Positions 44,165 through 53,221 of a stretch of 64,000 nt of DNA are shown one piece after another; position 1 is the first letter of the stretch; each line of letters begins with the position of its first letter. Origin of the DNA: Selenomonadaceae bacterium (GTDB lineage Bacteria > Bacillota > Negativicutes > Selenomonadales > Selenomonadaceae); contig JAGBMX010000134.1 in NCBI GenBank assembly GCA_017634675.1, forward strand, positions 16,425-80,424, read 5' to 3'. A model generated the notes under the pieces. It ran no database searches. It saw nothing but the letters and a program-made list of their open reading frames with translations, and had not been told where the DNA came from. The position numbers and the translations under genes were made by a program.

Positions 44165-45019
44165 TTGGATTTATGCGAATTTTTATCCGGCGGACCTTCG
44201 TCTTTTAAAATTTTAACCGTCGAAAGTTCCGTTTATTTGCCGAAACTTCGAGAGCTTTTCCCTAATGGAGATCTTTTCGCCATAACAAAATATTCTGAAG
44301 TCGCAAACTACGAACCATATAAAAAATTGAATATACATTTTGAAATTTCTGAAAATGTCAAAATTTTTCAGGAAAAATATTTTGATATTATTTTAGGCGA
44401 ATCCTTGCTTACATACGCTAAAAATTCTTATGACGAGTTAATGGCAGTGAGCCAAGCTCTAAAGGATACGGGATTTTTTTTGGGAAGTTTTTTGAATGTT
44501 CGATACGCGCCTATCCTCAACGAATTAAGGGAAGGTCGTTTTCCATTTCGCAACGAGAAGCCTTACGCTAAGGATGAAATTGTGAAAATGCTTAACGACG
44601 CTGTTTTTAAGGAAATCTCTTTTTTACCTATGGAACAGAATTTTCAGCTTGACGATATGGTATCTTCATTTGTTAAGGCGGGATTTGAGAATTATAACCG
44701 GGATTTGTCGACTAAAAGCTGGATGTTTAAAGCCTCCCGTTCAACTGCTGAGGTTGTGGCTTTGAAAGAACTCTATACGCAAGAAATAAGAAAAGAATTG
44801 TCTAGGTTATTGCATAGAATTGAATTTGGAGTGAAGCGTAACGAAAATCTTTCGGCGTTATGGGATTTTATTGAAAGAGAGAATATTTTTCCGGATTATT
44901 TATTGGGATTTATTGAAGAAGTTTCATTTAATAAAAAAGCTTTATGTGAAATATTGCTATTGTCGGCCAAAAAAGAAGGATTGGAGTATTTTGTCTCGGA
45001 GATTGGAGAGAGGATTTAG
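44165..45019 (+). CDS. Methyltransferase-like protein, function uncertain
   Basis: A 284-residue protein with a Rossmann-like N-terminal half: FKILTVESSVYLPKLRELFPNG in the place of motif I, an acidic residue after the second strand, and YFDIILGESLLTYAKN as motif IV-like. This looks like a class I SAM methyltransferase whose glycine-rich SAM loop is degenerate, so activity is doubtful. The C-terminal half is helical. TTG 44165 is favoured because GGAGGGG lies six bases upstream; ATG 44150 precedes that site. It overlaps the radical SAM gene by one base, implying a joint task. Confidence 0.55.
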   Translation: MDLCEFLSGGPSSFKILTVESSVYLPKLRELFPNGDLFAITKYSEVANYEPYKKLNIHFEISENVKIFQEKYFDIILGESLLTYAKNSYDELMAVSQALKDTGFFLGSFLNVRYAPILNELREGRFPFRNEKPYAKDEIVKMLNDAVFKEISFLPMEQNFQLDDMVSSFVKAGFENYNRDLSTKSWMFKASRSTAEVVALKELYTQEIRKELSRLLHRIEFGVKRNENLSALWDFIERENIFPDYLLGFIEEVSFNKKALCEILLLSAKKEGLEYFVSEIGERI

Positions 45020-45900
45020 TGAATTTAGACTCTTGCGATATTTGTCCAAGGTTATGTAAAATTTCAAGATATAAAGAAATCGGTTACTGCGGCGCAGGAG
45101 TAAATGTGAAAGTCGCCCGCGCTATGCTTCACCAGTGGGAAGAGCCGTGTATTTCGGGGAAAAATGGCGCAGGCGCAGTATTCTTTTCACATTGCAACTT
45201 AAGATGTGTCTTTTGTCAAAACCGCACGATAAGTCATGAGGGGAAGGGGATAGAGATTACTGTAAAACGGCTTGCGGAGATTTTTATTCGACTTGAAAGA
45301 GAAGGCGCGGCAACTATTGACTTGGTAACTCCCACTCATTTTGCGCCACAGATTTTGGAGGCTTTAAAAATTGCAAAAGGTAGTGGATTGCATATTCCCG
45401 TCGTGTACAACACAAGCTGTTACGAGAGAAAAGAAACGATAGAGGGTTTAAAAGGGCTTATAGACGTATATATGCCCGACTTTAAATTTTTTTCGGAGGA
45501 AATAGCAGCAAAATATTCCGGGGCGAGCGACTATGTAAAACAGGCTAAAGAAGCGATTTTTGCCATGTTCGATCAAGTGGGGAAGTTTGAAATAGCAGAC
45601 GGCGTCATGCGAAAAGGTTTGCTCATACGGCATCTGATTTTGCCCGGACATCGCCGTGACAGCATGAAATTTCTTGATTGGGCATGGGAGAATTTCGGAG
45701 ATACTGTATATTTAAGTTTAATGCGACAGTATACGCCTCAAGAGGGCGCTTCTGGGAATTTGGCAAGACGGCTTACAACATTTGAATATGAAAGCGTCGT
45801 CGAATACGCAGCCTCTTTAGGTTTTACAAACGCTTACACTCAAGAAAAAACCGCCGCATCAAATGAATTCGTTCCTTCATTTGACGGCAGCGGTTTATAG
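45019..45900 (+). CDS. Radical SAM protein, PflA-related
   Basis: A 293-residue radical SAM enzyme. The [4Fe-4S] cluster motif is CNLRCVFC, preceded by an N-terminal Cys-rich segment (CDICPRLCKISRYKEIGYCG) that may bind another cluster. The fold continues with DLVTPTHFAPQI and DVYMPDFKFFSE, typical of the uncharacterised 'PflA-like / YgiQ-unrelated' group in anaerobes. It is not a glycyl-radical activase with certainty, because no glycyl-radical enzyme gene is nearby. GTG 45019 overlaps the preceding stop. Confidence 0.82.
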   Translation: MNLDSCDICPRLCKISRYKEIGYCGAGVNVKVARAMLHQWEEPCISGKNGAGAVFFSHCNLRCVFCQNRTISHEGKGIEITVKRLAEIFIRLEREGAATIDLVTPTHFAPQILEALKIAKGSGLHIPVVYNTSCYERKETIEGLKGLIDVYMPDFKFFSEEIAAKYSGASDYVKQAKEAIFAMFDQVGKFEIADGVMRKGLLIRHLILPGHRRDSMKFLDWAWENFGDTVYLSLMRQYTPQEGASGNLARRLTTFEYESVVEYAASLGFTNAYTQEKTAASNEFVPSFDGSGL

Positions 45901-45909
45901 TCTAACGAT

Positions 45910-46533
45910 CTATTTTAACAATCCTGCGCGAATTTCTTCAACTAAACCATGTTCGATTTCAAAGTCAATACCCATGGAGGGATTGTCTTTGACAAAGTAG
46001 ACGGCATGATCCTTATCTTTTAGATTAGGTTCGCCGTAAGCTTTTACGATATCTTCAAAAGTCGAACCGACGCCTATGTTTTTGCTTGTGCGAAGTCCGT
46101 TCAACCGGTCTAGTTTTATGGCGTGTACAATGCCGTCAACTACATAAAGATCAAAAAGCGAAGGATATTCGTAAACGGTAGCTTGCGTTCTGCCATGCCA
46201 TTTATGCTTGTTTTCGATTTTGTAAGGTTCTCCGTGAGCTGTTCTGACATCGTTTATGGATGCGCCCACTGATATGCCGCCGATTGCCAAATCCGCTTCG
46301 GTAAGCGTTCCGTTTGTTGCAACAGTGGGAGCAGCGGGACCTTTGGGAGCGGGTTCTTTGGGGTTGCCTGCGGTAGACGGTTCAATGGGCGGCGGGGCGG
46401 ATTCCGTTCTTGCGGGAGGTACCGGCGGCGCATTCCACGCATTGTTTAACCTGTCAAAATAAAAATAAGCGGATGTGCCTCCGATGCCGACCAAGAAGGC
46501 AAAAACTACGGCTAGGATGACTTTTAAATTCAT
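45910..46533 (-). CDS. Membrane-anchored protein with tandem BamE-like repeats
   Basis: A 207-residue protein with one N-terminal helix (residues 4-27) and a Pro/Ala-rich linker (about 35-72). Two similar modules follow. The first is IGGISVGASINDVRTAHGEPYKIE and the second NIGVGSTFEDIVKAYGEPNLKD; each continues with a beta-hairpin (VYEYP... / AVYFVKD...). The G-x-S-x-x-D-V-x-x-x-x-GEP pattern is reminiscent of SmpA/BamE-type or related periplasmic folds. The function is unknown. It is transcribed against its neighbours. Confidence 0.6.
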   Translation of the reverse strand: MNLKVILAVVFAFLVGIGGTSAYFYFDRLNNAWNAPPVPPARTESAPPPIEPSTAGNPKEPAPKGPAAPTVATNGTLTEADLAIGGISVGASINDVRTAHGEPYKIENKHKWHGRTQATVYEYPSLFDLYVVDGIVHAIKLDRLNGLRTSKNIGVGSTFEDIVKAYGEPNLKDKDHAVYFVKDNPSMGIDFEIEHGLVEEIRAGLLK

Positions 46534-46633
46534 ACTATCACCTCAAAATTTTATCATAAATTTTTCTTCTCTGCGATATTCACATTTTATCACAAAATAA
46601 ATTTTTTTGCATATAGAAAAATAGGAGGGCGTC

Positions 46634-47479
46634 ATGAAAGTTTTGGTTACAGGGGTTACCGGTCAACTTGGGTTTGATGTTGCGCGGGTTTTAAAAGAAA
46701 AAAACGTTGAAGTTTTCGCAGCAAATCGAAATGATTTTTCACTTACGGATTACAGGAAGGCTCAAGAAGTAATGCGTAAATTTAAGCCGGACGTCATAAT
46801 TCACGCCGCCGCTTATACCGCCGTTGACAAGGCGGAAGAAGAAAAGGAACTTGCCTTTAAGGTAAACGGTGAGGGAACGCGAAATCTTGCGAAAATCGCA
46901 AAAGAGCTTGACTCAAAATTTGTTTACATAAGCACGGATTATGTTTTTCCAGGGGAAGGGGATAATTTTTATGCGACTACGGATAAAACAGCACCGCTTA
47001 ACGTCTATGGCGCATCCAAACTTATGGGAGAAGAGGCTGTTCGGGAAATTTTAGAGAAGTATTTTATAGTTCGAATATCTTGGGTTTTTGGTGTGAACGG
47101 CAAAAATTTCGTCAAAACCATGCTAAGGCTTGGAAAAGAAAGGGAAGAACTTCGAGTGGTTTCGGATCAGGTAGGTTCTCCCACATATACCTATGATTTA
47201 GCGAAACTTCTTTCGAATATGATAACAACCACAAAATACGGAATATACCACGCTACTAACGAAGGCGTGTGCTCTTGGGCAGAATTTGCGGAGGAAATTT
47301 TTAAACTGTCGAATATAAAAACAAAGATTATCCCCATCGTATCGGAGGAATATCCGACTCCCGCAAAAAGACCGAAAAATTCCAGACTTGATAAAATATC
47401 GTTGGATGAAAACGGATTTAATCGCCTGCCACATTGGAAGGATGCGCTTAAACGGTATTTGGAGGAGATAGAACTATGA
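46634..47479 (+). CDS. rfbD: dTDP-4-dehydrorhamnose reductase
   Basis: A 281-residue short-chain dehydrogenase of the RmlD family, the last step of dTDP-L-rhamnose synthesis. It has the NADPH loop VTGVTGQLGFDVA, a substrate block HAAAYTAVDKAEEE, STDYVFPG and the catalytic YGASKLMGE (Tyr-x-x-x-Lys). The C-terminal SDQVGSPTYTYDLA is diagnostic. Start ATG 46634 has AGGAGGG upstream. rfbA, B and C are not adjacent. It overlaps the broken GT41 gene by four bases, so rhamnose may feed the same glycan pathway. Confidence 0.93.
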   Translation: MKVLVTGVTGQLGFDVARVLKEKNVEVFAANRNDFSLTDYRKAQEVMRKFKPDVIIHAAAYTAVDKAEEEKELAFKVNGEGTRNLAKIAKELDSKFVYISTDYVFPGEGDNFYATTDKTAPLNVYGASKLMGEEAVREILEKYFIVRISWVFGVNGKNFVKTMLRLGKEREELRVVSDQVGSPTYTYDLAKLLSNMITTTKYGIYHATNEGVCSWAEFAEEIFKLSNIKTKIIPIVSEEYPTPAKRPKNSRLDKISLDENGFNRLPHWKDALKRYLEEIEL

Positions 47480-47790
47480 CAGCGCTTTTTGAAAAGGCAG
47501 AAGAACTCATAGATAAAGGTAAAGCTAAAGAAGCGTTGGTTTTGCTAAACGAGCTGGTTGAAGACGATGAAGTAAAAAAAAATAAAGGAGCGCAAATAGC
47601 GGAAACTTTTGGAAGGGCGTTTCGGATTATGGGAGACGCCAAAAGAGCCGCCGCCGCTTATTTGGATGCAGCCTTTAAAGATAAATATTTAAGGTCGCAA
47701 CGATGGCACTTATCGAGTTATTTTTTTTTTATTGCATTATTTGCAAGATATAGATACAGCAGCGCTTTACGGCGAACTTGCCTCTTATGA
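47476..47790 (+). CDS. N-terminal fragment of GT41-type glycosyltransferase (frameshifted)
   Basis: The 104-residue frame begins with TPR-like helices (ALFEKAEELIDKGKAKEALV, GRAFRIMGDAKRAAAAYLDA). It runs into a stretch of ten T at 47721-47730, after which the reading frame is wrong and stops at 47790. Removing one T joins it to the 47732 frame and gives YFFLLHYLQD, which fits the family. It is therefore one gene with a single-base frameshift, not an independent small protein. The ATG overlaps rfbD by four bases. Confidence 0.7.
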   Translation: MTALFEKAEELIDKGKAKEALVLLNELVEDDEVKKNKGAQIAETFGRAFRIMGDAKRAAAAYLDAAFKDKYLRSQRWHLSSYFFFIALFARYRYSSALRRTCLL

Positions 47791-48919
47791 GAAACTTTTC
47801 GCTGATGTTGAAAAATTTCCTCCTCGCAATTTTTCGCGGGATAAAATTAGAATAGCTTATCTCTTGCCGTATGTAAAAAAGTCTTCGCTAAGCGATTTTG
47901 TTATACCCCTTTTTACTATGTATAATAAAAATAAGTTCGAAGTTTATATTTATACTTTTTCCAATGAAAAGGATGAATTTACAAAAAAATTAGAATTAAA
48001 TGCGGACGTTCTCAAGATTTTATCGGAAGAATCCCCTAAAGAAGCTGCTGAAACAATTTATAGCGACGAAATCGATATACTTTTTGATTTAGCGGGACAT
48101 TCTGAAGGCGGTATAACATTATCTCTTATGGCGTATCGTCCTGCGAAGGTACAAATTTGCGGAATAGGTTGGCCAAGCGTTTTAAATTTATCTTTTGTGG
48201 ATTATATTTTGACGGATGAAATATTGACGGATAATTTAATGAAAGATAATCCTTTAACCCTCCCCAATGCCTTATGTTTCAGCCCAAACGAAAAAATTTG
48301 CAGAATGAAAAAAACGCCTCATAATATCGGTTCTTCCATTAAACTGGGAGTATTTAACAATTTTATGAAAATAACCGACGAGATGTTGCTTTTGTGGAAA
48401 GAAATTGCAGAATCCCTGTCCGGGGCTACTTTAATTTTGCAAGATACAGCTGCATATCCGGCAAGAGTTGAGTTTATGAAGGCTCGACTAAAAAATTTAG
48501 AATTTGCATCTAAAGTTGAAGTTTTGACGGCAAGTCCCGATTATTTAAAAAATATGGTTGAAACAGATATTGTATTGGACACTTTTCCTTATACCGGAGG
48601 AAATATGACGGCTACGGCGCTGACCATCGGAACGCCCGTAATAACTCTTAAAGGCGACAGGTACGGTTCGAGATTTTCTGCAAGCATTTTATCTGCAACC
48701 GATTGCGAGGAATTTATAGCGGCGGATAAGAAAGATTACAAAACTAAAGTATTGGAATTGGCAAAAAATGAAATTTATTTAAGAGATTTGCATTTAAATT
48801 TGAGGAAAAGAGTTGAAAAAAGCAGATTTTTCGATACTGAGAGGTATATGGAAAATTTAGAAAACCTCATTCTTCAAAAATTCGCTTCTTCACTAAACGA
48901 AAGGAGAAATTTTAAATGA
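47732..48919 (+). CDS. C-terminal part of GT41 (SPINDLY/OGT-like) glycosyltransferase
   Basis: The 395-residue frame holds the catalytic region of a family 41 glycosyltransferase. IRIAYLLPYV opens the first Rossmann domain. DILFDLAGHSEGGITLSLMAYRPAKVQICGIGWP is the OGT/SPINDLY signature. DIVLDTFPYTGGNMTATALTIGTPVITLKGDRYGSRFSAS is the nucleotide-sugar site. The TTG at 47732 is only where the frame opens; translation probably starts at 47476 with a frame change at the T run. Such enzymes modify proteins, often surface or flagellar ones, with a single sugar. The acceptor here is unknown. Confidence 0.75.
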   Translation: MHYLQDIDTAALYGELASYEKLFADVEKFPPRNFSRDKIRIAYLLPYVKKSSLSDFVIPLFTMYNKNKFEVYIYTFSNEKDEFTKKLELNADVLKILSEESPKEAAETIYSDEIDILFDLAGHSEGGITLSLMAYRPAKVQICGIGWPSVLNLSFVDYILTDEILTDNLMKDNPLTLPNALCFSPNEKICRMKKTPHNIGSSIKLGVFNNFMKITDEMLLLWKEIAESLSGATLILQDTAAYPARVEFMKARLKNLEFASKVEVLTASPDYLKNMVETDIVLDTFPYTGGNMTATALTIGTPVITLKGDRYGSRFSASILSATDCEEFIAADKKDYKTKVLELAKNEIYLRDLHLNLRKRVEKSRFFDTERYMENLENLILQKFASSLNERRNFK

Positions 48920-50025
48920 TTGAAAATGTATATGGAGTGGCAAAAAGGCATAATAACAAGAGGCGCGCTTATCTTTTGGTGAATAGGTTGCAGGGTAAGC
49001 ATGTGCCGACGAGTCCTATGGGGGCGCTTGATATGGCGCAGAAGCTTGGGGAGAAGCTGAAGAAGCTTGAAGGAAAAAGTATGGTGATAGCTTTTGCGGA
49101 GACGGCGACGGCTATAGGAGCCGCCGCGGCTGAGGTTATGGGAAGCGAAGTGTTCTTTATAAACACGACGAGGGAACCTTTGACGGATGTTCATTGTATA
49201 GAGTTTTTAGAGGAACACAGCCACGCAAGGGAACAGAGTTTGGTTGCGGAAAAACTTGAGAAAGAGATTGGAAAAAGCGACAACGTGATCTTTTTGGATG
49301 ACGAGTTGTCTACGGGAAAAACTATGTCAAATATTATACGAAAGCTCAAGGAAAGATATTCTGCGTTGAATGGGAAAAAATTGATTGTAGCGTCGCTATT
49401 GAACAGAGTTTCGGAAGAAAATTCTCAAAAGCTAAAATCAATGGGGATTTATGAAGTATATTTGTGGAAAACAGAGGAAGACAATTACGAGGAATATGCG
49501 GAAGGGTTAACTACTACTGTGGCTGTTCGTCCGAACGTTACCGGAGATGTAAAGACGTTTGAGAAGATAAAAATTAATAAGATGGGGCTAAATCCCAGGT
49601 TAGGATTCAAAATCGGAGAATACGTTTCAAAATGTAAGGAGATAAATGAAAAAATAATAAGAGATTATGGGGAAGTAATTAAAAGCGGCGAAAGAATTTT
49701 GGTATTGGGAACCGAGGAATGTATGTATCCTGCATTGTCGTTAGGCGCGGCGATAGAGAAGAAGTTTGACGGCTTAAAGGTGTTTTCTCATGCGACCACA
49801 AGAAGTCCCATAGGAATTTCAGATGCGCCTGAGTACCCGATAAAGATGGGCTATAAAATCCCAAGCTTTTACGAAGAAAGCCGCATGACGTATATATATA
49901 ATGTGGAAAAGTACGATATAGTCTTTGTTGTAACGGATGCGCCAAGTCCGAGCGATAAGGCTTTAAAAGTTTTGGCGTCTGTTTTTGGCGAGGCGAAGCG
50001 GTTGTTTTTAGTCGAGGTTTCGTAA
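48916..50025 (+). CDS. Phosphoribosyltransferase-TRSP domain protein
   Basis: A 369-residue protein with two parts. Residues about 1-200 form a phosphoribosyltransferase fold with the PRPP loop VIFLDDELSTGKTM. The C-terminal half has the TRSP domain named after its conserved motif, here SHATTRSPIGI near residue 294. PRTase-TRSP proteins are part of the biosynthetic module found in tellurium-resistance (Ter) type stress operons, where they are thought to help make a nucleoside-like molecule. None of the other Ter genes (terC/D/Z, ATP-grasp, HAD) is here. It overlaps the GT41 gene by four bases and lies directly before cas6. Confidence 0.75.
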   Translation: MIENVYGVAKRHNNKRRAYLLVNRLQGKHVPTSPMGALDMAQKLGEKLKKLEGKSMVIAFAETATAIGAAAAEVMGSEVFFINTTREPLTDVHCIEFLEEHSHAREQSLVAEKLEKEIGKSDNVIFLDDELSTGKTMSNIIRKLKERYSALNGKKLIVASLLNRVSEENSQKLKSMGIYEVYLWKTEEDNYEEYAEGLTTTVAVRPNVTGDVKTFEKIKINKMGLNPRLGFKIGEYVSKCKEINEKIIRDYGEVIKSGERILVLGTEECMYPALSLGAAIEKKFDGLKVFSHATTRSPIGISDAPEYPIKMGYKIPSFYEESRMTYIYNVEKYDIVFVVTDAPSPSDKALKVLASVFGEAKRLFLVEVS

Positions 50026-50081
50026 AACTTTTATGAAACTTTGCTGTTAATTTGTAAAATTTTGTTGTATGAGGGATTATT

Positions 50082-50798
50082 ATGCTATCTCGAATTGTTT
50101 TACAGCTTGATGGAAAGATAGATTTTCGTCAAAGTTCGTTGCTTCAAGGGGTATTGATGGAAAAGATAAGCCCCGCTTATGCGGAGTTTTTGCATCAAAT
50201 GCAACGCCACCCGTATAGTCAATATGTTACGCCGGATTCAAAATGGGTAATACAAACATTAAATACCGAGGCGTATGAAGAAATCGTTCCTCATTTTACT
50301 CAGGGAGATGAATTTATACTGAAACACAACGGGCAAAAATTAAAAATCATAGATATTAAAGCAGAAAATATCCCAAAAAAGAAATTGATAGAGGATTTTT
50401 ATACCTTGAGGGCGAAAAATAAATTTAAGGTGGAGTTTTTAACGCCCACAGCCTTTAAACAACAAAAACAATACGTTATCTTGCCGGACATCAGGCTTTT
50501 GGCGCAAAGTTTAATGGCAAAATATTCCGTATCTTCAGAACAAACAGACGGCGCGGATATGGACACGTTAAACGAACTTATAGCGAACACGTTCATCACG
50601 AAGCATAGTTTACGCTCTTTTGTATTTCCCGCAGAAGGACAAAATATACCGGGTTTTATGGGTAAAGTTACTTTTTATTGCAAAGGAACCGACACAATGT
50701 CAAGGTACTGGAGGATGCTCTTGAAATTCGGAGAATTTTCGGGCGTGGGCATAAAAACCTCTATGGGTATGGGGGGATTTAGAATGATTGAGAATTAA
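50082..50798 (+). CDS. cas6: CRISPR-associated endoribonuclease Cas6
   Basis: A 238-residue repeat-processing RNase that cuts pre-crRNA within the repeat, leaving the 8-nt 5' handle. The C-terminal glycine-rich loop GVGIKTSMGMGGFRM is the Cas6 hallmark. A candidate catalytic histidine is in the N-terminal LHQMQRHPYSQYV helix, as in other Cas6 enzymes. The ferredoxin-like halves span about 1-110 and 120-238. It is the first gene of the type III-A locus, 56 bases after the TRSP gene. Confidence 0.9.
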   Translation: MLSRIVLQLDGKIDFRQSSLLQGVLMEKISPAYAEFLHQMQRHPYSQYVTPDSKWVIQTLNTEAYEEIVPHFTQGDEFILKHNGQKLKIIDIKAENIPKKKLIEDFYTLRAKNKFKVEFLTPTAFKQQKQYVILPDIRLLAQSLMAKYSVSSEQTDGADMDTLNELIANTFITKHSLRSFVFPAEGQNIPGFMGKVTFYCKGTDTMSRYWRMLLKFGEFSGVGIKTSMGMGGFRMIEN

Positions 50799-50837
50799 AA
50801 GACAACTATAAAGATTTTTAGAAAGCGGTGATAAAAA

Positions 50838-53216
50838 TTGATAAACGAAAACAAGATTAAATTAATCGTCGGCGCTCTCCTGCATGATATGGGAAAAGTC
50901 GTTTATCGCGCGGGGACGGATAACTCAAACCACTCCAAAAGCGGTTTTGACTATCTTGGAAACTTCAAACTCGATGATGAAATTTTAAATTGCGTGAGGT
51001 ATCATCATGCAAAAGAAGTAAAATCCGCCGATATTGCAAAAGATTCTTTGGCGTATATCGTTTACATAGCGGATAATATGGCATCAGCCGCAGATCGCCG
51101 AGATATTGACGAGGGCGAAGGCGGGTTTCAAAAGGATTTGCCACTCTCAAGTATTTTTAATCTTTTGAATAATAATAACGGCAAGGCAAGTTATAATCCT
51201 TTTTTGAACAACATAGAGGAAGAAATCAATTATCCAAGCGAAACTCCCGCGTCATTTGGCAACGAGGCTTACAATAAAATATTGACGCAAATAGGCGACA
51301 ACTTGAAAGGCGTTGAGTGGACAACCGATTATATTAATTCGCTACTTAACGTTTTGGAGGCGAACCTATCTTTTGTTCCATCCTCCACCAATCTTAAAGA
51401 GGCGGCGGATATTTCCCTATATAACCATTTGAAACTGACTGCCGCTTTTGCCGCCGCCATTTACGATTATTTGGAATATGATAAAACTTCCGATTATCGT
51501 CAAAGGCTCTTTGTCGATGGCAAGCAATTTTACGATGAAAAAGCCTTCTTGTTGGCAAAGTTGGATTTATCCGGCATACAAAATTTTATATACACAATTC
51601 ATTCGGAGGGCGCGTTGAAAAACCTGCGGGCTAGGTCTTTCTACCTTGATTTTATGACGGAACATATCGCAAGCGAATTGTTAAATGAGTTGGGACTTAC
51701 CCGCGCCAACCTGCTTTACAGCGGCGGAGGCGGTTGTGACTTATTGCTGCCGAACACGCCAAATACCGTAAATACGCTGAAAAATTTCTGCACTTCGGTT
51801 AATAAGTGGTTTGAGAGACATTTCGATATTGCGCTTTTTGTTGCCGCGGGTACTGCGCCTTGTTCCAAATACGACCTTGAAAATCAGCCGGAAGGAAGTT
51901 ACGCGAACCTTCATCGTATAAGGGCGGAGAGCATAGCGAATAACAAGGCTAAGCGTTATTCGGCGGAAGACATTATCGCCCTCAACACTCGCAACCGAAA
52001 GGAAAACTCAAGGGAGTGTAAAATCTGCGGGCAAACGGATAATCTTACGGTGGATAATCTTTGCGGTATCTGCAACGCTCTAAAAAATTTAGCCGCTCCT
52101 TTAATCAACGACAGGTATGATTTTGTGGCGGTTGTTACGGGTTCAGACGCGGATAAATTGCCTCTGCCGCAAAACAAATTATTGACGTTGTGCGACGAAA
52201 ATCAAGCTCGCGAATATCAGGCGGCTAATGCGACCATTTACGGCAAAAATAAATTTTTTACTGGAAAAAATGTAGCGGCGAAACTTTTGGTTGCGGATTA
52301 TCACACCGGCGAAACTTTTGAGGAATTGGCGAAATCTTCCACAGGCGTTAAACGTTTGGGAATTTTACGCGCCGATATTGATAATTTAGGCGCAACCTTC
52401 GCTTTCGGATTTAGACGCAAAAACGGCGACAATCGCTATGTCACGCTTTCGAGAACGGCGGAACTATCAAGGCAACTCTCCGTATTTTTCAAACTTCACA
52501 TAAAAAAGATTTTGGCAAATCCTAAATTTACCATGACGGGCGAAAAAAAGGGAAAACGTCGCGCCGCCGTTGTATACTCGGGCGGCGACGATTTGTTTAT
52601 CGTCGGAGCTTGGGACGATATTATAGAGCTTGCAGTAGACATTCGCCGAAGTTTTATGCTCTACAGTCAAAATACATTGACAATATCTGCGGGAATAGGC
52701 ATTTATCACCCGACGTATCCAATCAGCGTTATGGCGGATGAAACAGCGGAAAAAGAGGAACAGTCAAAAAATTATCCCAATAAAAACGCCGTTACCCTGC
52801 CAAGCGACGGAGGAACTTACAAGGAAAAAAACACCGACGGAAGAATCGTCGAATTGGACGAAGGAACTTTTTCGTGGGACGATTTGACGGATAAGGTAAT
52901 AGGTGAAAAACTCCAAGCCATTAACGCTTTTTTCGAGGAATTTTTTAGCGTAAATTCCGAGGATAACAACGAGCGTGGCAAAAACTTCCTTTACAATTTG
53001 CTGGAGCTTCTGCGGGGCAGAAGCGAACGTATTAACTTTGCAAGGTACGTTTATCTTTTATCCCGATTGGAGCCGGATAAGTCGGCAGGCAAGAAGGAAA
53101 AGGAGCGATACGCGGAATTTGCGGATAAAATGGTGCGTTGGCACGAAAACGACGAGGACGTAAGACAGCTTAAAACGGCCATTTTGCTTTATGTTTATTT
53201 GACAAGAAAGGAATGA
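50838..53216 (+). CDS. csm1: Type III-A CRISPR effector large subunit Cas10/Csm1
   Basis: A 792-residue Cas10. The N-terminal HD nuclease has LLHDMGK (H16, D17) for single-stranded DNA cleavage. A zinc finger lies at about residues 394-412 (CKIC...CGIC). The second palm domain carries YSGGDD with G582-G583-D584-D585, the site that makes cyclic oligoadenylates when target RNA is bound. Residues downstream form the D4 helical domain that holds Csm2. The start is TTG 50838. HD and GGDD are both intact, so DNase and second-messenger functions are predicted. Confidence 0.96.
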   Translation: MINENKIKLIVGALLHDMGKVVYRAGTDNSNHSKSGFDYLGNFKLDDEILNCVRYHHAKEVKSADIAKDSLAYIVYIADNMASAADRRDIDEGEGGFQKDLPLSSIFNLLNNNNGKASYNPFLNNIEEEINYPSETPASFGNEAYNKILTQIGDNLKGVEWTTDYINSLLNVLEANLSFVPSSTNLKEAADISLYNHLKLTAAFAAAIYDYLEYDKTSDYRQRLFVDGKQFYDEKAFLLAKLDLSGIQNFIYTIHSEGALKNLRARSFYLDFMTEHIASELLNELGLTRANLLYSGGGGCDLLLPNTPNTVNTLKNFCTSVNKWFERHFDIALFVAAGTAPCSKYDLENQPEGSYANLHRIRAESIANNKAKRYSAEDIIALNTRNRKENSRECKICGQTDNLTVDNLCGICNALKNLAAPLINDRYDFVAVVTGSDADKLPLPQNKLLTLCDENQAREYQAANATIYGKNKFFTGKNVAAKLLVADYHTGETFEELAKSSTGVKRLGILRADIDNLGATFAFGFRRKNGDNRYVTLSRTAELSRQLSVFFKLHIKKILANPKFTMTGEKKGKRRAAVVYSGGDDLFIVGAWDDIIELAVDIRRSFMLYSQNTLTISAGIGIYHPTYPISVMADETAEKEEQSKNYPNKNAVTLPSDGGTYKEKNTDGRIVELDEGTFSWDDLTDKVIGEKLQAINAFFEEFFSVNSEDNNERGKNFLYNLLELLRGRSERINFARYVYLLSRLEPDKSAGKKEKERYAEFADKMVRWHENDEDVRQLKTAILLYVYLTRKE

Positions 53217-53221
53217 AAATT

